64,000 nt of DNA from Chryseobacterium suipulveris. Its GTDB lineage: Bacteria; Bacteroidota; Bacteroidia; Flavobacteriales; Weeksellaceae. The first letter of the stretch is position 1. Every line of letters begins with the position of its first letter. The position numbers and the translations under genes were made by a program. The notes below the pieces were generated by a model. It ran no database searches. It was not told the DNA's origin and saw only the letters and a program-made list of their open reading frames with translations. The DNA is taken from the NCBI RefSeq assembly GCF_022811685.1, contig NZ_CP094532.1, forward strand, positions 248,001-312,000. Reading direction: 5' to 3'. Of the stretch, positions 1-8,000 are shown in pieces.

Positions 1-282
1 AAGTGTAGCTGGTGCGTATTCCTTACCTAAAAGTTTTTCTATTTTGGAGTTGTGTTCTTCAAAAATTGGAATGAGGTATCTTTCAGTAGTATTTGCACCT
101 GTTAATAGGTTTTTAATATCTATTGCATCAAAACTTTCCCTTGATAGCGCTAATTTGTTTTCCAAAACTAGAACATTAGATTTCAAGATGTCTAAATACT
201 TATTTATAGCTCTCGCTTCTTCAGAATTACCTTTTAAACGATTTTGAGCGGAACTCCATTTGGAAATCTCTACATCTTTTCC
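1..282 (-). pseudogene. Fragment of a Bacteroidota-type tyrosine recombinase (integrase)
   Basis: Read on the minus strand, this stretch is an open frame running off the left edge of the window. It encodes a helical segment (..WSSAQNRLKGNSEEARAIN.., then ..LTGANTTERYLIP.., ending ..LLGKEYAPATL) typical of the end of the arm-binding domain and the SAM-like core-binding domain of Bacteroidota phage-type integrases. The frame is closed upstream by TAA at 283-285. No start codon lies between that stop and the conserved part, and I could not find the expected N-terminal arm-binding strands upstream in any frame. The gene therefore looks 5'-truncated or frameshifted. Its catalytic domain, if present, lies outside the window. 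It is a second integrase besides the one at 17635-18846 and suggests layered mobile elements. The family call is from recognised motifs; the broken state is inferred. Confidence 0.65.
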
Positions 283-994
283 TTAGGAATATGTATATCT
301 TTCCAAACACCGATTGATAGGCAATTTTTTGGAAAGGGAGATTTTCAAGGTAACCGATTATTCCACCATGTGAAATACAACAATTTTTGCTTAAATCTTA
401 GATTGTAAATTTATGAATATATTTTGAATTAAATACACTTAAAATTAATGTCTTTATCTCATTTTATGTTCCAATTTTCTATGGTGGGTAGTTCCGTTTT
501 TTAAAACCACTTTTTCAAAAAAACAATTTTTCAAAATCACCTTTCAAAATAGAAAAACGAGTTCCGAGTTTTTTCAAATCCTTTCCGACAGGAAGGCAAG
601 AATTCTTTGAAACCCAATTTGAAAAATTGTGGGCACAAAGACACATCTTGCCAAAATAAAATTCAATATTTTCCAGACATCTAAAACAATATAAAAATCA
701 TATATAGTTCAGATTACAAACATTATTAAAAATTAAAAAATTTTAAAATTCAAAAAAGAATTGTTATACCTAAGTTATTTTTATACAATAAATAAAATAA
801 ACTATATCAATTTTAATAACACCTAAAAATACGCTGTTACTTTTTTACTCAGGCTTAGAAATGACTTGCTAAATTTTTGTATTGTATTGAAGTTATTTTT
901 CACATTTTTCTTACTTACAAACTTATTCTAAATTTCTTAATTGATACTTTAGATATTTTGTCTTCACTTTTTATCTTTGACTCAAATCTAGAAC
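283..994. other. AT-rich non-coding stretch between integrase fragment and transposase
   Basis: No convincing gene is visible in these 712 bases. There is a perfect 9-bp inverted repeat (CTTTCCAAA at 299-307, TTTGGAAAG at 328-336) just upstream of the integrase fragment, and a run of related TTTCAAAA-like words around 505-560. I looked for a terminal inverted repeat matching the sequence downstream of the transposase and did not find one, so the left end of the insertion sequence is undefined. Confidence 0.4.
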
Positions 995-2287
995 ATGCAA
1001 ATGTCAAAATGTTATTCTCGTTACCACACCAACGTAAAACTCTGCTATTCTCTTGGAATTGAAAAGCAAATCTTTCCCAAAGAATTTTTACAAGAAATCC
1101 CTAAAACGACTTCGCAATATTGGAAAAAGAAAAATAATCTTGAATATTATGGTTCTCAGTACGAAGAAATTGCCCAATGTACTACCGAAGAACTGAAGTT
1201 AATTGCCGATAACAGAGCCAAACAAATGAGAAAAACATTTGTTTCTTTTTTGAAGGTCTATTTTATGATAATAGAATTAATAGATGAAAATAAATTCAAG
1301 CAGATTATTAAAAGCAATTATAGACAATTAGTTCCTTTGATAGAAAATCTGATTTCTGTTACACAAAGCAAAAATTTGATTTTAAAGTTTTTAAAAATAT
1401 CACCGTTTCAGTTTGGGCAATGGCAAAAAATGAGAAGATATGAATGCAAAGAATCTCTTATTTGGGTTTGCTATAAAAGAGAGAGCAGACAAATTAGTTG
1501 GACGGAAATTATTACAATGAAAAGATTACTTAAGGACAATAAGTTTCTTCATTGGAGCAGTGGTTCTGTTTGGGGAAAAGCCGTAAAAGATGGGAAAATA
1601 TCTATGTCTATACAATCTTGGTATCATTACGCTAAACTTTTAGGATTAGGACAAAACAGAAAGAAATTTTATAAAAAGAGAAAAAGAATTTCTGTAAGAG
1701 CAGAAAAGCCGAATGAAATTTGGCATATGGATGTTACAAGATTTAAAACATCTGATGGAAACTGGGCTTACATTTATACTTTAATGGATAATTTTTCTCG
1801 CAGAATATTATCTTGGAATGTGAACCATACCTTATCTGGTAAAATAAGTTTAAAAAGTGCCATTGTAGAACAATTTGGAAATAAAAACATGGAAACGGAT
1901 AACATAGATTTAATTGTAGATGGTGGAACTGAAAATAACAATATCAATATTCATGAGTTTATTAAAAATTGTAAAGTTGGGATTTATAAAAAAGTGGCTT
2001 TGAAAGATGTAAGTTTTTCTAACAGCATGATTGAAGGCAATAATAGGATATTGAAACAAACCTATCTTAAAGATAAAACATTGAATTTTGAAGAATTAGA
2101 AAATTATTTAGACCATGCAATTGATGAATATAACAATATAAAACCACATTACTTTCATAAAATATATACCCCAACTGAAATCTATAACCAACCCGAACTA
2201 AAAAACACCAAACTCTATTTTGAAAAATTAAACAAAGAAAGAATTGTCCATAACAAAAATTATTCTTGCGGGAAAGTATGCCCATAA
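995..2287 (+). CDS. DDE-type transposase of a single-ORF insertion sequence
   Basis: This 430-residue protein cuts and joins DNA ends for transposition. The C-terminal half is a retroviral-integrase-like (rve) domain: D246 in HMDVT, D309 in LIVDGGTEN and E347 in MIEGNNRILKQ give a DD(37)E triad, close to the DD(35)E of IS3-like elements. The N-terminal part (about 1-240) is basic and helical and probably binds the element ends. The frame is intact, with no sign of the programmed frameshift used by classical two-ORF IS3 elements. ATG 1001 (MSKCYS) is an equally possible start. I could not find terminal inverted repeats or a target duplication, so I cannot say whether the element is complete. 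Calling it a transposase is safe; the exact IS family is not. Confidence 0.85.
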   Translation: MQMSKCYSRYHTNVKLCYSLGIEKQIFPKEFLQEIPKTTSQYWKKKNNLEYYGSQYEEIAQCTTEELKLIADNRAKQMRKTFVSFLKVYFMIIELIDENKFKQIIKSNYRQLVPLIENLISVTQSKNLILKFLKISPFQFGQWQKMRRYECKESLIWVCYKRESRQISWTEIITMKRLLKDNKFLHWSSGSVWGKAVKDGKISMSIQSWYHYAKLLGLGQNRKKFYKKRKRISVRAEKPNEIWHMDVTRFKTSDGNWAYIYTLMDNFSRRILSWNVNHTLSGKISLKSAIVEQFGNKNMETDNIDLIVDGGTENNNINIHEFIKNCKVGIYKKVALKDVSFSNSMIEGNNRILKQTYLKDKTLNFEELENYLDHAIDEYNNIKPHYFHKIYTPTEIYNQPELKNTKLYFEKLNKERIVHNKNYSCGKVCP

Positions 2288-2305
2288 AGTAGAATTGCCA
2301 AGAAT

Positions 2306-2343
2306 TAAATAAAGTTTTAAGATATATTCTAAATAAAGTTTTA
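2306..2343. repeat. Direct repeat downstream of transposase
   Basis: The 14-mer TAAATAAAGTTTTA occurs at 2306-2319 and 2330-2343, start-to-start 24 nt, just after the transposase stop. It may be part of the right end of the insertion sequence, but I saw no matching inverted copy on the left side. Confidence 0.45.
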
Positions 2344-2414
2344 TTAAAACATACAATTTTTATTCTTAAAAAACTAAATTTAAAAGAAATGCTACATTTG
2401 TAGTAAAAGAAAAC

Positions 2415-2436
2415 GTGGTACGAAAATTCGTACCAC
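2415..2436. repeat. Perfect 10-bp palindrome, possible operator or recombination site
   Basis: GTGGTACGAA (2415-2424) and TTCGTACCAC (2427-2436) form a perfect inverted repeat with a 2-bp centre. A -7-like box TACATTTG at 2393-2400 lies 14 bp upstream, so the palindrome would sit at the start of a transcript reading into the small ORF at 2486. A regulator binding site or a tyrosine-recombinase core site are both plausible. The symmetry is seen directly; the role is inferred. Confidence 0.5.
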
Positions 2437-2485
2437 TTATTTTAGAAATTATAATATTATACAACCCTTATTAATACTACATTTT

Positions 2486-2635
2486 ATGAAATTTAGAAAA
2501 CGTAGAGTGAAATTTTCAACTATTAGAAGGAGCCATGAAAAAACTGAAATAGAAGTCACCTACTACGGGACAAGAGAATTTTCAACATTAGACTTACACG
2601 CAAATTTGCTAACCTTTTTCGAAAATATAGAGTAG
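2486..2635 (+). CDS. Possible small basic protein, 49 residues
   Basis: ATG at 2486 opens a 49-codon frame ending at TAG 2633-2635, beginning MKFRKRRVKF and ending LLTFFENIE. It follows a promoter-like box (2393-2400) and a perfect palindrome (2415-2436) and lies upstream of the arsR promoter. I do not recognise it. The strongly basic start followed by an acidic tail would suit a small nucleic-acid-binding protein or the remnant of a larger gene, but the frame may also be fortuitous in an AT-rich region. Confidence 0.25.
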   Translation: MKFRKRRVKFSTIRRSHEKTEIEVTYYGTREFSTLDLHANLLTFFENIE

Positions 2636-2682
2636 AAACAAACAGTCAGATAGAGTTATTTTTCATTTTTATATTTTAGCAA

Positions 2683-2712
2683 TTGCTTAAATAAGCAAAT
2701 TTACTACATTTG
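2683..2712 (+). promoter_or_regulatory. arsR promoter with overlapping palindromic operator
   Basis: TTG at 2683-2685, a 19-nt spacer and TACATTTG at 2705-2712 match the Bacteroidota primary-sigma promoter pattern (TTG, about 19 nt, TAnnTTTG). The -33 element lies inside a near-perfect palindrome, TTGCTTA (2683-2689), AA, TAAGCAA (2692-2698), of the kind bound by ArsR/SmtB repressors. The ATG at 2717 is only 4 nt past the -7 box, so the transcript would be leaderless or nearly so. Positions are read directly; autoregulation is inferred from the family. Confidence 0.7.
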
Positions 2713-2716
2713 CACT

Positions 2717-3094
2717 ATGGATAATACTTCGTGCATAAGACAAAAGGCAGACACTAAACAAATTAATCGATGTAAAGAACGAGTTTCAGAACTCCAAGGT
2801 TCGTTTGACTATTTGTCTAACGGACTTGAATTGGCGGGAAACAATGTAAGGTTGAAAATTCTGTTTCTTCTTTATGAAGAAAAGCGACTTTGTGTTTGTG
2901 ATTTAAGCGATATTCTTGGTATGACAATTTCAGCAATTTCTCAGCACTTGCGAAAACTCAAAGACCGAAAGCTTATTAAAACCGAAAGAGAGGCACAAAC
3001 CATTTTTTACTCATTGACAAAAGAGTATGAGAAAATGTTGGACCCATTTTTTAAAATACTTGACGATAAAAAAAATTTAGAAACAATATGGTAA
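2717..3094 (+). CDS. ArsR/SmtB-family metal-responsive repressor
   Basis: A 125-residue winged-helix repressor. After a cysteine-containing N-terminal tail (C6, C19) comes the helix-turn-helix domain, with the metal-sensing CVCDL motif (C59, C61) at the alpha-3 position of ArsR family proteins and the recognition helix around residues 68-82 (..ISAISQHLRKL..). Such proteins leave DNA when they bind thiophilic metals. The gene overlaps merTP by 7 nt (3088-3094), so it is translationally coupled to a mercury transporter and is most simply the mercury-responsive repressor of this operon in place of MerR. A palindrome in its own promoter supports autoregulation. The family is secure; the metal (Hg, possibly others) is inferred from context. 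Confidence 0.88.
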   Translation: MDNTSCIRQKADTKQINRCKERVSELQGSFDYLSNGLELAGNNVRLKILFLLYEEKRLCVCDLSDILGMTISAISQHLRKLKDRKLIKTEREAQTIFYSLTKEYEKMLDPFFKILDDKKNLETIW

Positions 3095-3690
3095 CGGACG
3101 GAAAACTAATTGGGACTGGACTTTTGACAGCAATAGCAGCTTCATTATGTTGCATTACACCTGTTTTGGCTCTCATAGCAGGAACAAGTGGACTTGCTTC
3201 AACTTTCTCTTGGCTCGAACCTTTTCGTCCATATTTTATCGGGTTAACTATTTTAGTGCTTGCTTTTGCTTGGTATCAAAAATTGAAACCGCAAAAGAAA
3301 ATTGACTGCAACTGTGAAACAACTGAAAAATCAAACTTTATGAAAACAAAATCATTTTTAGGAATTATTACCGTTATGGCGGCTTTACTTTTATCATTTC
3401 CGCTTTATGCTCACATCTTTTTTCCAAAGACCGAAAGTAAAGCAATTATTACCCAAACTTCCAAAATTCAGAAAGTTGAGTTTACAATCAAAGGGATGAC
3501 TTGATCAGGTTGTGAACACCACGTTATAACGGAAGTTAGTAAACTAAAAGGAATTGTGGAAGTTGTGGTTTCTTATGAGAAAGGCAATGCCATTGTTAAG
3601 TTTGACAACAAACAAACAAGTATTATAGAAATTGAAAAAGCTATCAATTCGACAGGTTATAAATCAATAAAAAGTAAAATTATATCATAA
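3088..3690 (+). CDS. merTP: MerTP-type mercuric transport protein with in-frame TGA at the first CxxC cysteine
   Basis: Residues 1-138 form a MerT-like inner-membrane part: the membrane Cys pair C21-C22 (SLCCITP), a second pair in DCNC (C74, C76), and three hydrophobic segments (about 8-32, 47-62, 89-111). From about residue 128 a MerP/HMA metal-binding domain begins (VEFTIKGMT). The next codon, at 3502-3504, is TGA, followed by SGC-EHH and 58 further open codons to TAA 3688-3690. The usual HMA motif is GMTCxxC, so TGA stands exactly where the first Cys is expected. Without recoding, only the 138-residue MerT part is made. The frame after the TGA is otherwise intact. TAA overlaps the ATG of the next gene by one base. 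Possibilities are a fresh nonsense mutation, a sequencing error or a selenocysteine codon. A 7-bp hairpin (3509-3515 with 3524-3530) follows but is not a convincing SECIS. Confidence 0.8.
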
Positions 3691-3896
3691 TGGAAATTAA
3701 ATTACAATCAGTAATAACTTGTCCAAACTGCGGATACAAAAAAGAGGAAACAATGCCGACAGATGCTTGCCAATATTTTTATGAATGTGAAAATTGCAAG
3801 ACGAGATTAAAACCATTGCAAGGCGATTGTTGTGTGTATTGCAGTTACGGGACTGTTCCTTGTCCTCCAATACAACAAGACAAAAAATGCTGTTGA
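3690..3896 (+). CDS. Cysteine-rich GDCCVxC-motif protein
   Basis: A 68-residue soluble protein with 11 cysteines: CxxC pairs at C11/C14 and C33/C36, a single C27, the signature GDCCVYC at residues 45-51, C58 and a terminal CC. The paired knuckles look like a rubredoxin-type metal or thiolate site. It starts on the last base of the merTP stop codon, so the two are co-translated. The GDCCVxC family is recurrently found beside mercury and other thiophilic-metal genes, and I recall that some members are annotated as selenoproteins; here all positions are ordinary Cys codons. A role in binding or handing over Hg(II) is likely but not proven. No biochemical function can be assigned. Confidence 0.75.
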   Translation: MEIKLQSVITCPNCGYKKEETMPTDACQYFYECENCKTRLKPLQGDCCVYCSYGTVPCPPIQQDKKCC

Positions 3897-3979
3897 CAAA
3901 CTGGAAGCAACCTCGTCCGAGAGAATGCAGATTTCTCTGGATATTTAATAAATAATTGGATATGTTTTGGTGAAAATAA

Positions 3980-4393
3980 ATGACAATGACTGAATTAGAA
4001 AATGTTTTACAACAAAGAAATATAAAGCCCACAGCAATGCGTTTGTTGGTAGTAGAAAAATTATTGAAACAGCAATATGCCATTAGTCATAAAGAATTGG
4101 CAGAACTGTTTGAAAATGCAGATAATGTCACTTTGTTTAGAACTTTAAAAACATTTTTAGAGCATAAACTTATTCATACCATTGATGATGGAACAGGTGT
4201 TGTAAAATATGCACTTTGCCAATCCGGTTGCAGTTGTAATCCTTCGGAGCAGCACACGCATTTCCATTGCTCACAATGCAAACGGACTTTTTGCCTTACA
4301 GATGCAGAAATACCGAGCATTAATCTTCCTCAAAATTTTAAATTAGAAGGTATCAATTTGGTTCTCAAAGGAAGGTGTGACAGATGCAATTAA
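3980..4393 (+). CDS. Fur-family transcriptional regulator
   Basis: A 137-residue Fur/Zur-type repressor: N-terminal winged helix (about 1-75, ..NIKPTAMRLLVVEKLL..) and C-terminal dimerisation domain with the His-rich stretch HTHFHCSQC (H92-C100) and a CxxC near the end (C133, C136), the two structural zinc pairs of the family. It also has an additional cysteine cluster, C80, C84 and C86, not usual in Fur. It lies 83 nt after the GDCCVxC gene and ahead of a metal efflux cassette, so zinc or a related metal is the probable signal. ATG 3986 (MTELEN) is an alternative start. The family is certain, the metal is not. Confidence 0.85.
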   Translation: MTMTELENVLQQRNIKPTAMRLLVVEKLLKQQYAISHKELAELFENADNVTLFRTLKTFLEHKLIHTIDDGTGVVKYALCQSGCSCNPSEQHTHFHCSQCKRTFCLTDAEIPSINLPQNFKLEGINLVLKGRCDRCN

Positions 4394-4408
4394 AACAATC
4401 TGAAACTT

Positions 4409-4444
4409 TGCAATCCGATTGCACAAATTATTTTTCTATATTTG
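4409..4444 (+). promoter_or_regulatory. Promoter-like box with inverted repeat upstream of the efflux cassette
   Basis: TATATTTG at 4437-4444 fits the -7 consensus and lies 7 nt before the ATG at 4452. Upstream is an inverted repeat TGCAAT (4409-4414), CCG, ATTGCA (4418-4423), where a regulator such as the adjacent Fur-family protein could bind. A -33 TTG is present only at a short 15-nt spacing (4419-4421), so promoter strength is unclear. Confidence 0.45.
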
Positions 4445-4451
4445 TACCCTA

Positions 4452-4778
4452 ATGAAATGGTTTCTCACAATATGGACTTTTTACCTGATGGTACTCGCAG
4501 CGTTGCCTTGCAGCGATGCAAGCAATCAGAGTGAAGATACCGTTCCTAAATTTGAAACCGCCCAATCTCACGACCATAACCAGGATAGCGACGACAATTG
4601 TAGTCCTTTTTGCTATTGCAATTGTTGTAGTATAAGTATTGCTACTTACCATTTCAAACCTTTTGAAATCAAGCAACCTAAACTTGCTTTCGTTACTAAA
4701 AAAATCACAATCCGTGATTACACCTTAATTTCCCGCTACCAAGGAAATATCTGGAACCCACCCAAGTTTAATGTTTAA
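4452..4778 (+). CDS. Small exported Cys/His-rich protein (DUF6660-like)
   Basis: 108 residues from ATG 4452; an ATG at 4419 is less likely because it precedes the promoter-like box. The N-terminus is a signal peptide (KWFLTIWTFYLMVLAAL), then an acidic His/Asp-rich stretch (HDHNQDSDD) and a dense cysteine cluster (CSPFCYCNCC), then a short conserved tail ending NIWNPPKF. Small proteins of this shape regularly precede Czc/Cus-type RND efflux genes in Bacteroidota, and I match it to DUF6660 from memory. It is probably periplasmic or membrane-tethered and may bind metal ions before efflux. No experimental function is known to me. Confidence 0.7.
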   Translation: MKWFLTIWTFYLMVLAALPCSDASNQSEDTVPKFETAQSHDHNQDSDDNCSPFCYCNCCSISIATYHFKPFEIKQPKLAFVTKKITIRDYTLISRYQGNIWNPPKFNV

Positions 4779-5012
4779 TTTTTACAGATTTTCTTAATGC
4801 TATTGATGGTTTGTTGCAAGCCTCAGTAATTGTATGCCTTTTATTGGCTTTACGGTACTGTTAGCGTGTTCGTGTTATGTATTTTCTATGAATGTTTGTT
4901 TATAGAAATAATTACAGGCATTATCCACTTCATCCAATAGTTATTTGATTATCTGTTGGCTTCTTATGGCAAGAGGTAATAATTTATTTATCAAAAAATT
5001 AAACAGATACAC

Positions 5013-8000
5013 GTGTTAGATAACATTATAAAATTCAGCATCAAAAACAAGCTCGTCATTGGGATAATGACCTTGTTACTCATCATTTGGGGAGTGTGGA
5101 GTGCCACAAAACTACCCATTGATGCCGTACCCGATATTACTAATAATCAGGTGCAAATAATTACGGTTTGCCCCACATTGGCAGGACAAGAAGTAGAACA
5201 ATTAGTAACCTTCCCTATTGAGCAAAGCATTGCCAATATTCCAGATATAGAAGAAACAAGGAGTATTTCAAGATTTGGCTTATCGGTAATTACAGTAGTA
5301 TTTAAAGATAAAGTAGACATTTATTTTGCCCGTCAGCTTATCAACGAAAAATTAAAAGCAGCCGAAGAGAAAATCCCGAAAGGAATTGGTACGCCAGAAC
5401 TTGCACCAGTAAGTACCGGATTGGGAGAAGTCTATCAATACATCATCCATCCGAAAAAAGGCAGTGAAAAAAAATACAATGCAAAAGACCTACGCACAAT
5501 GCAGGATTGGATTGTAGCAAGGCAATTATATGGAACTCCCGGAATTGCCGAAGTAAATAGTTTTGGTGGCGAACTGAAACAATACGAAATAGCAGTAAAT
5601 CCAAATCGCTTAAAAGCAATGGGTGTAAGCGTTACCGATATTTTTACCGCATTAGAAAAAAATAACCAAAATACAGGCGGTGCCTACATTGATAAAAAAC
5701 CGAATGCTTATTTCATCCGTGGAATTGGCTTGGTTACTTCATTAGATGATGTAAAAAATATCAGTGTAAAAAAAGATGGAGGCAGTATTCCCATTTTTAT
5801 AAAAGACGTAGCAGATGTACGTTTTGGAAATGCGGTAAGATATGGCGCAATGACTTATAACGGCAAAGTAGATGCAGTTGGCGGTGTGGTAATGATGTTG
5901 AAAGGCGAAAACAGCAATGAGGTTGTAAATCGCATCAAAGAGAAATTACCAGTTATTCAAAAATCCTTACCCGAAGATATTATTATTGAACCCTATTTAG
6001 ACCGTACAGAATTAGTTGGCCGAGCAATCAGTACTGTAGAAAAAAACTTGATAGAAGGTGCATTGATTGTCATTTTTGTTTTGTTTCTTTTCTTGGGGAA
6101 TTTTAGAGCGGGATTGATAGTAGCATCCGCTATTCCATTAGCAATGCTGTTTGCCTTAGCGATGATGAATGTGTTTGGCGTAAGTGCCAATTTAATGAGT
6201 TTGGGAGCAATAGATTTTGGATTAATTGTAGATGGTGCGGTAATTATTGTAGAAGCCACATTGCATCATTTAGGTTTAAGGAAATCTACACAAAGGCTCA
6301 CACAGCAAGAAATGGATAATGAAGTATTTACCTCAGCTTCCAAAATTCGTAATAGTGCAGCCTTTGGTGAAATCATTATCCTAATCGTTTACATTCCTAT
6401 TTTGACTTTGGTGGGTGTTGAAGGAAAAATGTTTCGGCCAATGGCACAAACAGTAGGTTTTGCAATCTTTGGAGCGTTGATTTTGTCTTTGACCTACATC
6501 CCGATGATGTGTGCTTTATTCCTATCTAAGAAGCCAGTACACAAAGAAACTATTTCGGATAGGATGATGAATTGGCTACAAAGAAAATACCAGCCATTGT
6601 TAGAAAAAGCCATCAGAATAAAATATTGGCTAGTAGGTATAACCGTTGCCATATTTGCTTTTAGCCTTTTTTTATTCAGCCGAATGGGTGGCGAATTTAT
6701 ACCACAGTTACAGGAAGGCGATTTTGCCTTTCATTGCATTTTGCCACAAGGCAGTTCATTGAGCCAGAGTATAGAAACCTCTATGCAAGCTTCAAGAATT
6801 ATTAAAGAATTTGACGAAGTAAAGATGGTAGTAGGTAAAACCGGAGCGGCAGAAGTGCCAACCGACCCAATGCCACCTGAAGCTACTGATATGATGGTAT
6901 TGCTAAAGCCTCAAAGCGAATGGAAAAGTGGCAGAAGTTATGATGAATTGGGAGATGCTATCAATGAAAAATTAGAAGCAATACCTGGTGTGTTCTTTGA
7001 AAAAAACCAGCCGATACAAATGCGTTTCAATGAGTTAATGACAGGTATCAGGCAAGATGTGGCGGTAAAAATATTCGGCGAAAACTTAGATACATTAGCG
7101 TTGAATGCCGACAAAGTAAGCAAAGTTATTCAAACCGTAGAAGGCGCTACAGCTCCGCAGGTGGAACGTGTGAGTGGGTTACCACAAATAAATGTTGAAT
7201 ATGACCGTACTCGTTTAGCCAATTATGGAATTAATGTAGAAGACGTAAACAATGTGGTAAGTACTGCTTTTGCAGGAAAAAGTGCAGGTGTGGTTTTCGA
7301 GAATGAAAGAAGATTTGATTTGGTGGTTCGGTTAGATAGTATTCACAGAAGCAGTATCGAAGATGTAAATAATTTAATGATACCAACTTCTACAGGCAAT
7401 CAAATTCCGTTATCGCAAGTGGCTACGATTGATTATAAATTAGGTCCGGCGCAAATAAGCCGTGAAGCAGGAAAAAGAAGAATTGTAATCGGGTTCAACG
7501 TTGCAGGCAGAGATGTGCAAAGTGTGGTGGAAGAAATTCAACAAAAATTAAATGCACAAATAAAATTACCACCGGGATATTATTTCACGTATGGCGGTCA
7601 GTTTGAAAATCTAAAAGAAGCCAGCAATCGATTAATGATAGCCGTTCCTATTTCTCTGTTATTGATTTTTGTTTTGCTCTATTTCACGTTCCATTCCTTC
7701 AAACAGGCAGGTTTAATATTTACCGCAATTCCGATGAGTGCCATTGGTGGTGTATTGGCTTTAATGCTTCGTGGAATGCCTTTCAGCATCAGTGCGGGAA
7801 TTGGTTTTATCGCCTTGTTTGGTGTCGCCGTTCTCAACGGAATTGTATTGATAGGTACTTTCAACCAATTGGAAAAAGAAGGAATGAAAGATGTTTTCAA
7901 ACGAGTAATCGAAGGAACAAAAATAAGACTTCGACCTGTATTGATGACAGCAACCGTTGCGAGCTTAGGATTTTTACCGATGGCACTCAGTAGCAGTGCA

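Noticed and set aside
283..2400. Complete IS element with terminal inverted repeats
   Set aside because: I compared sequence on both sides of the transposase and found no convincing inverted pair or target duplication, so only the transposase gene is annotated.
3505..3530. Hairpin after the merTP TGA as a bacterial SECIS element
   Set aside because: A 7-bp stem exists, but it has weak G-U pairs and an 8-nt loop lacking the expected apical G-rich motif. Selenocysteine is kept only as a hypothesis.
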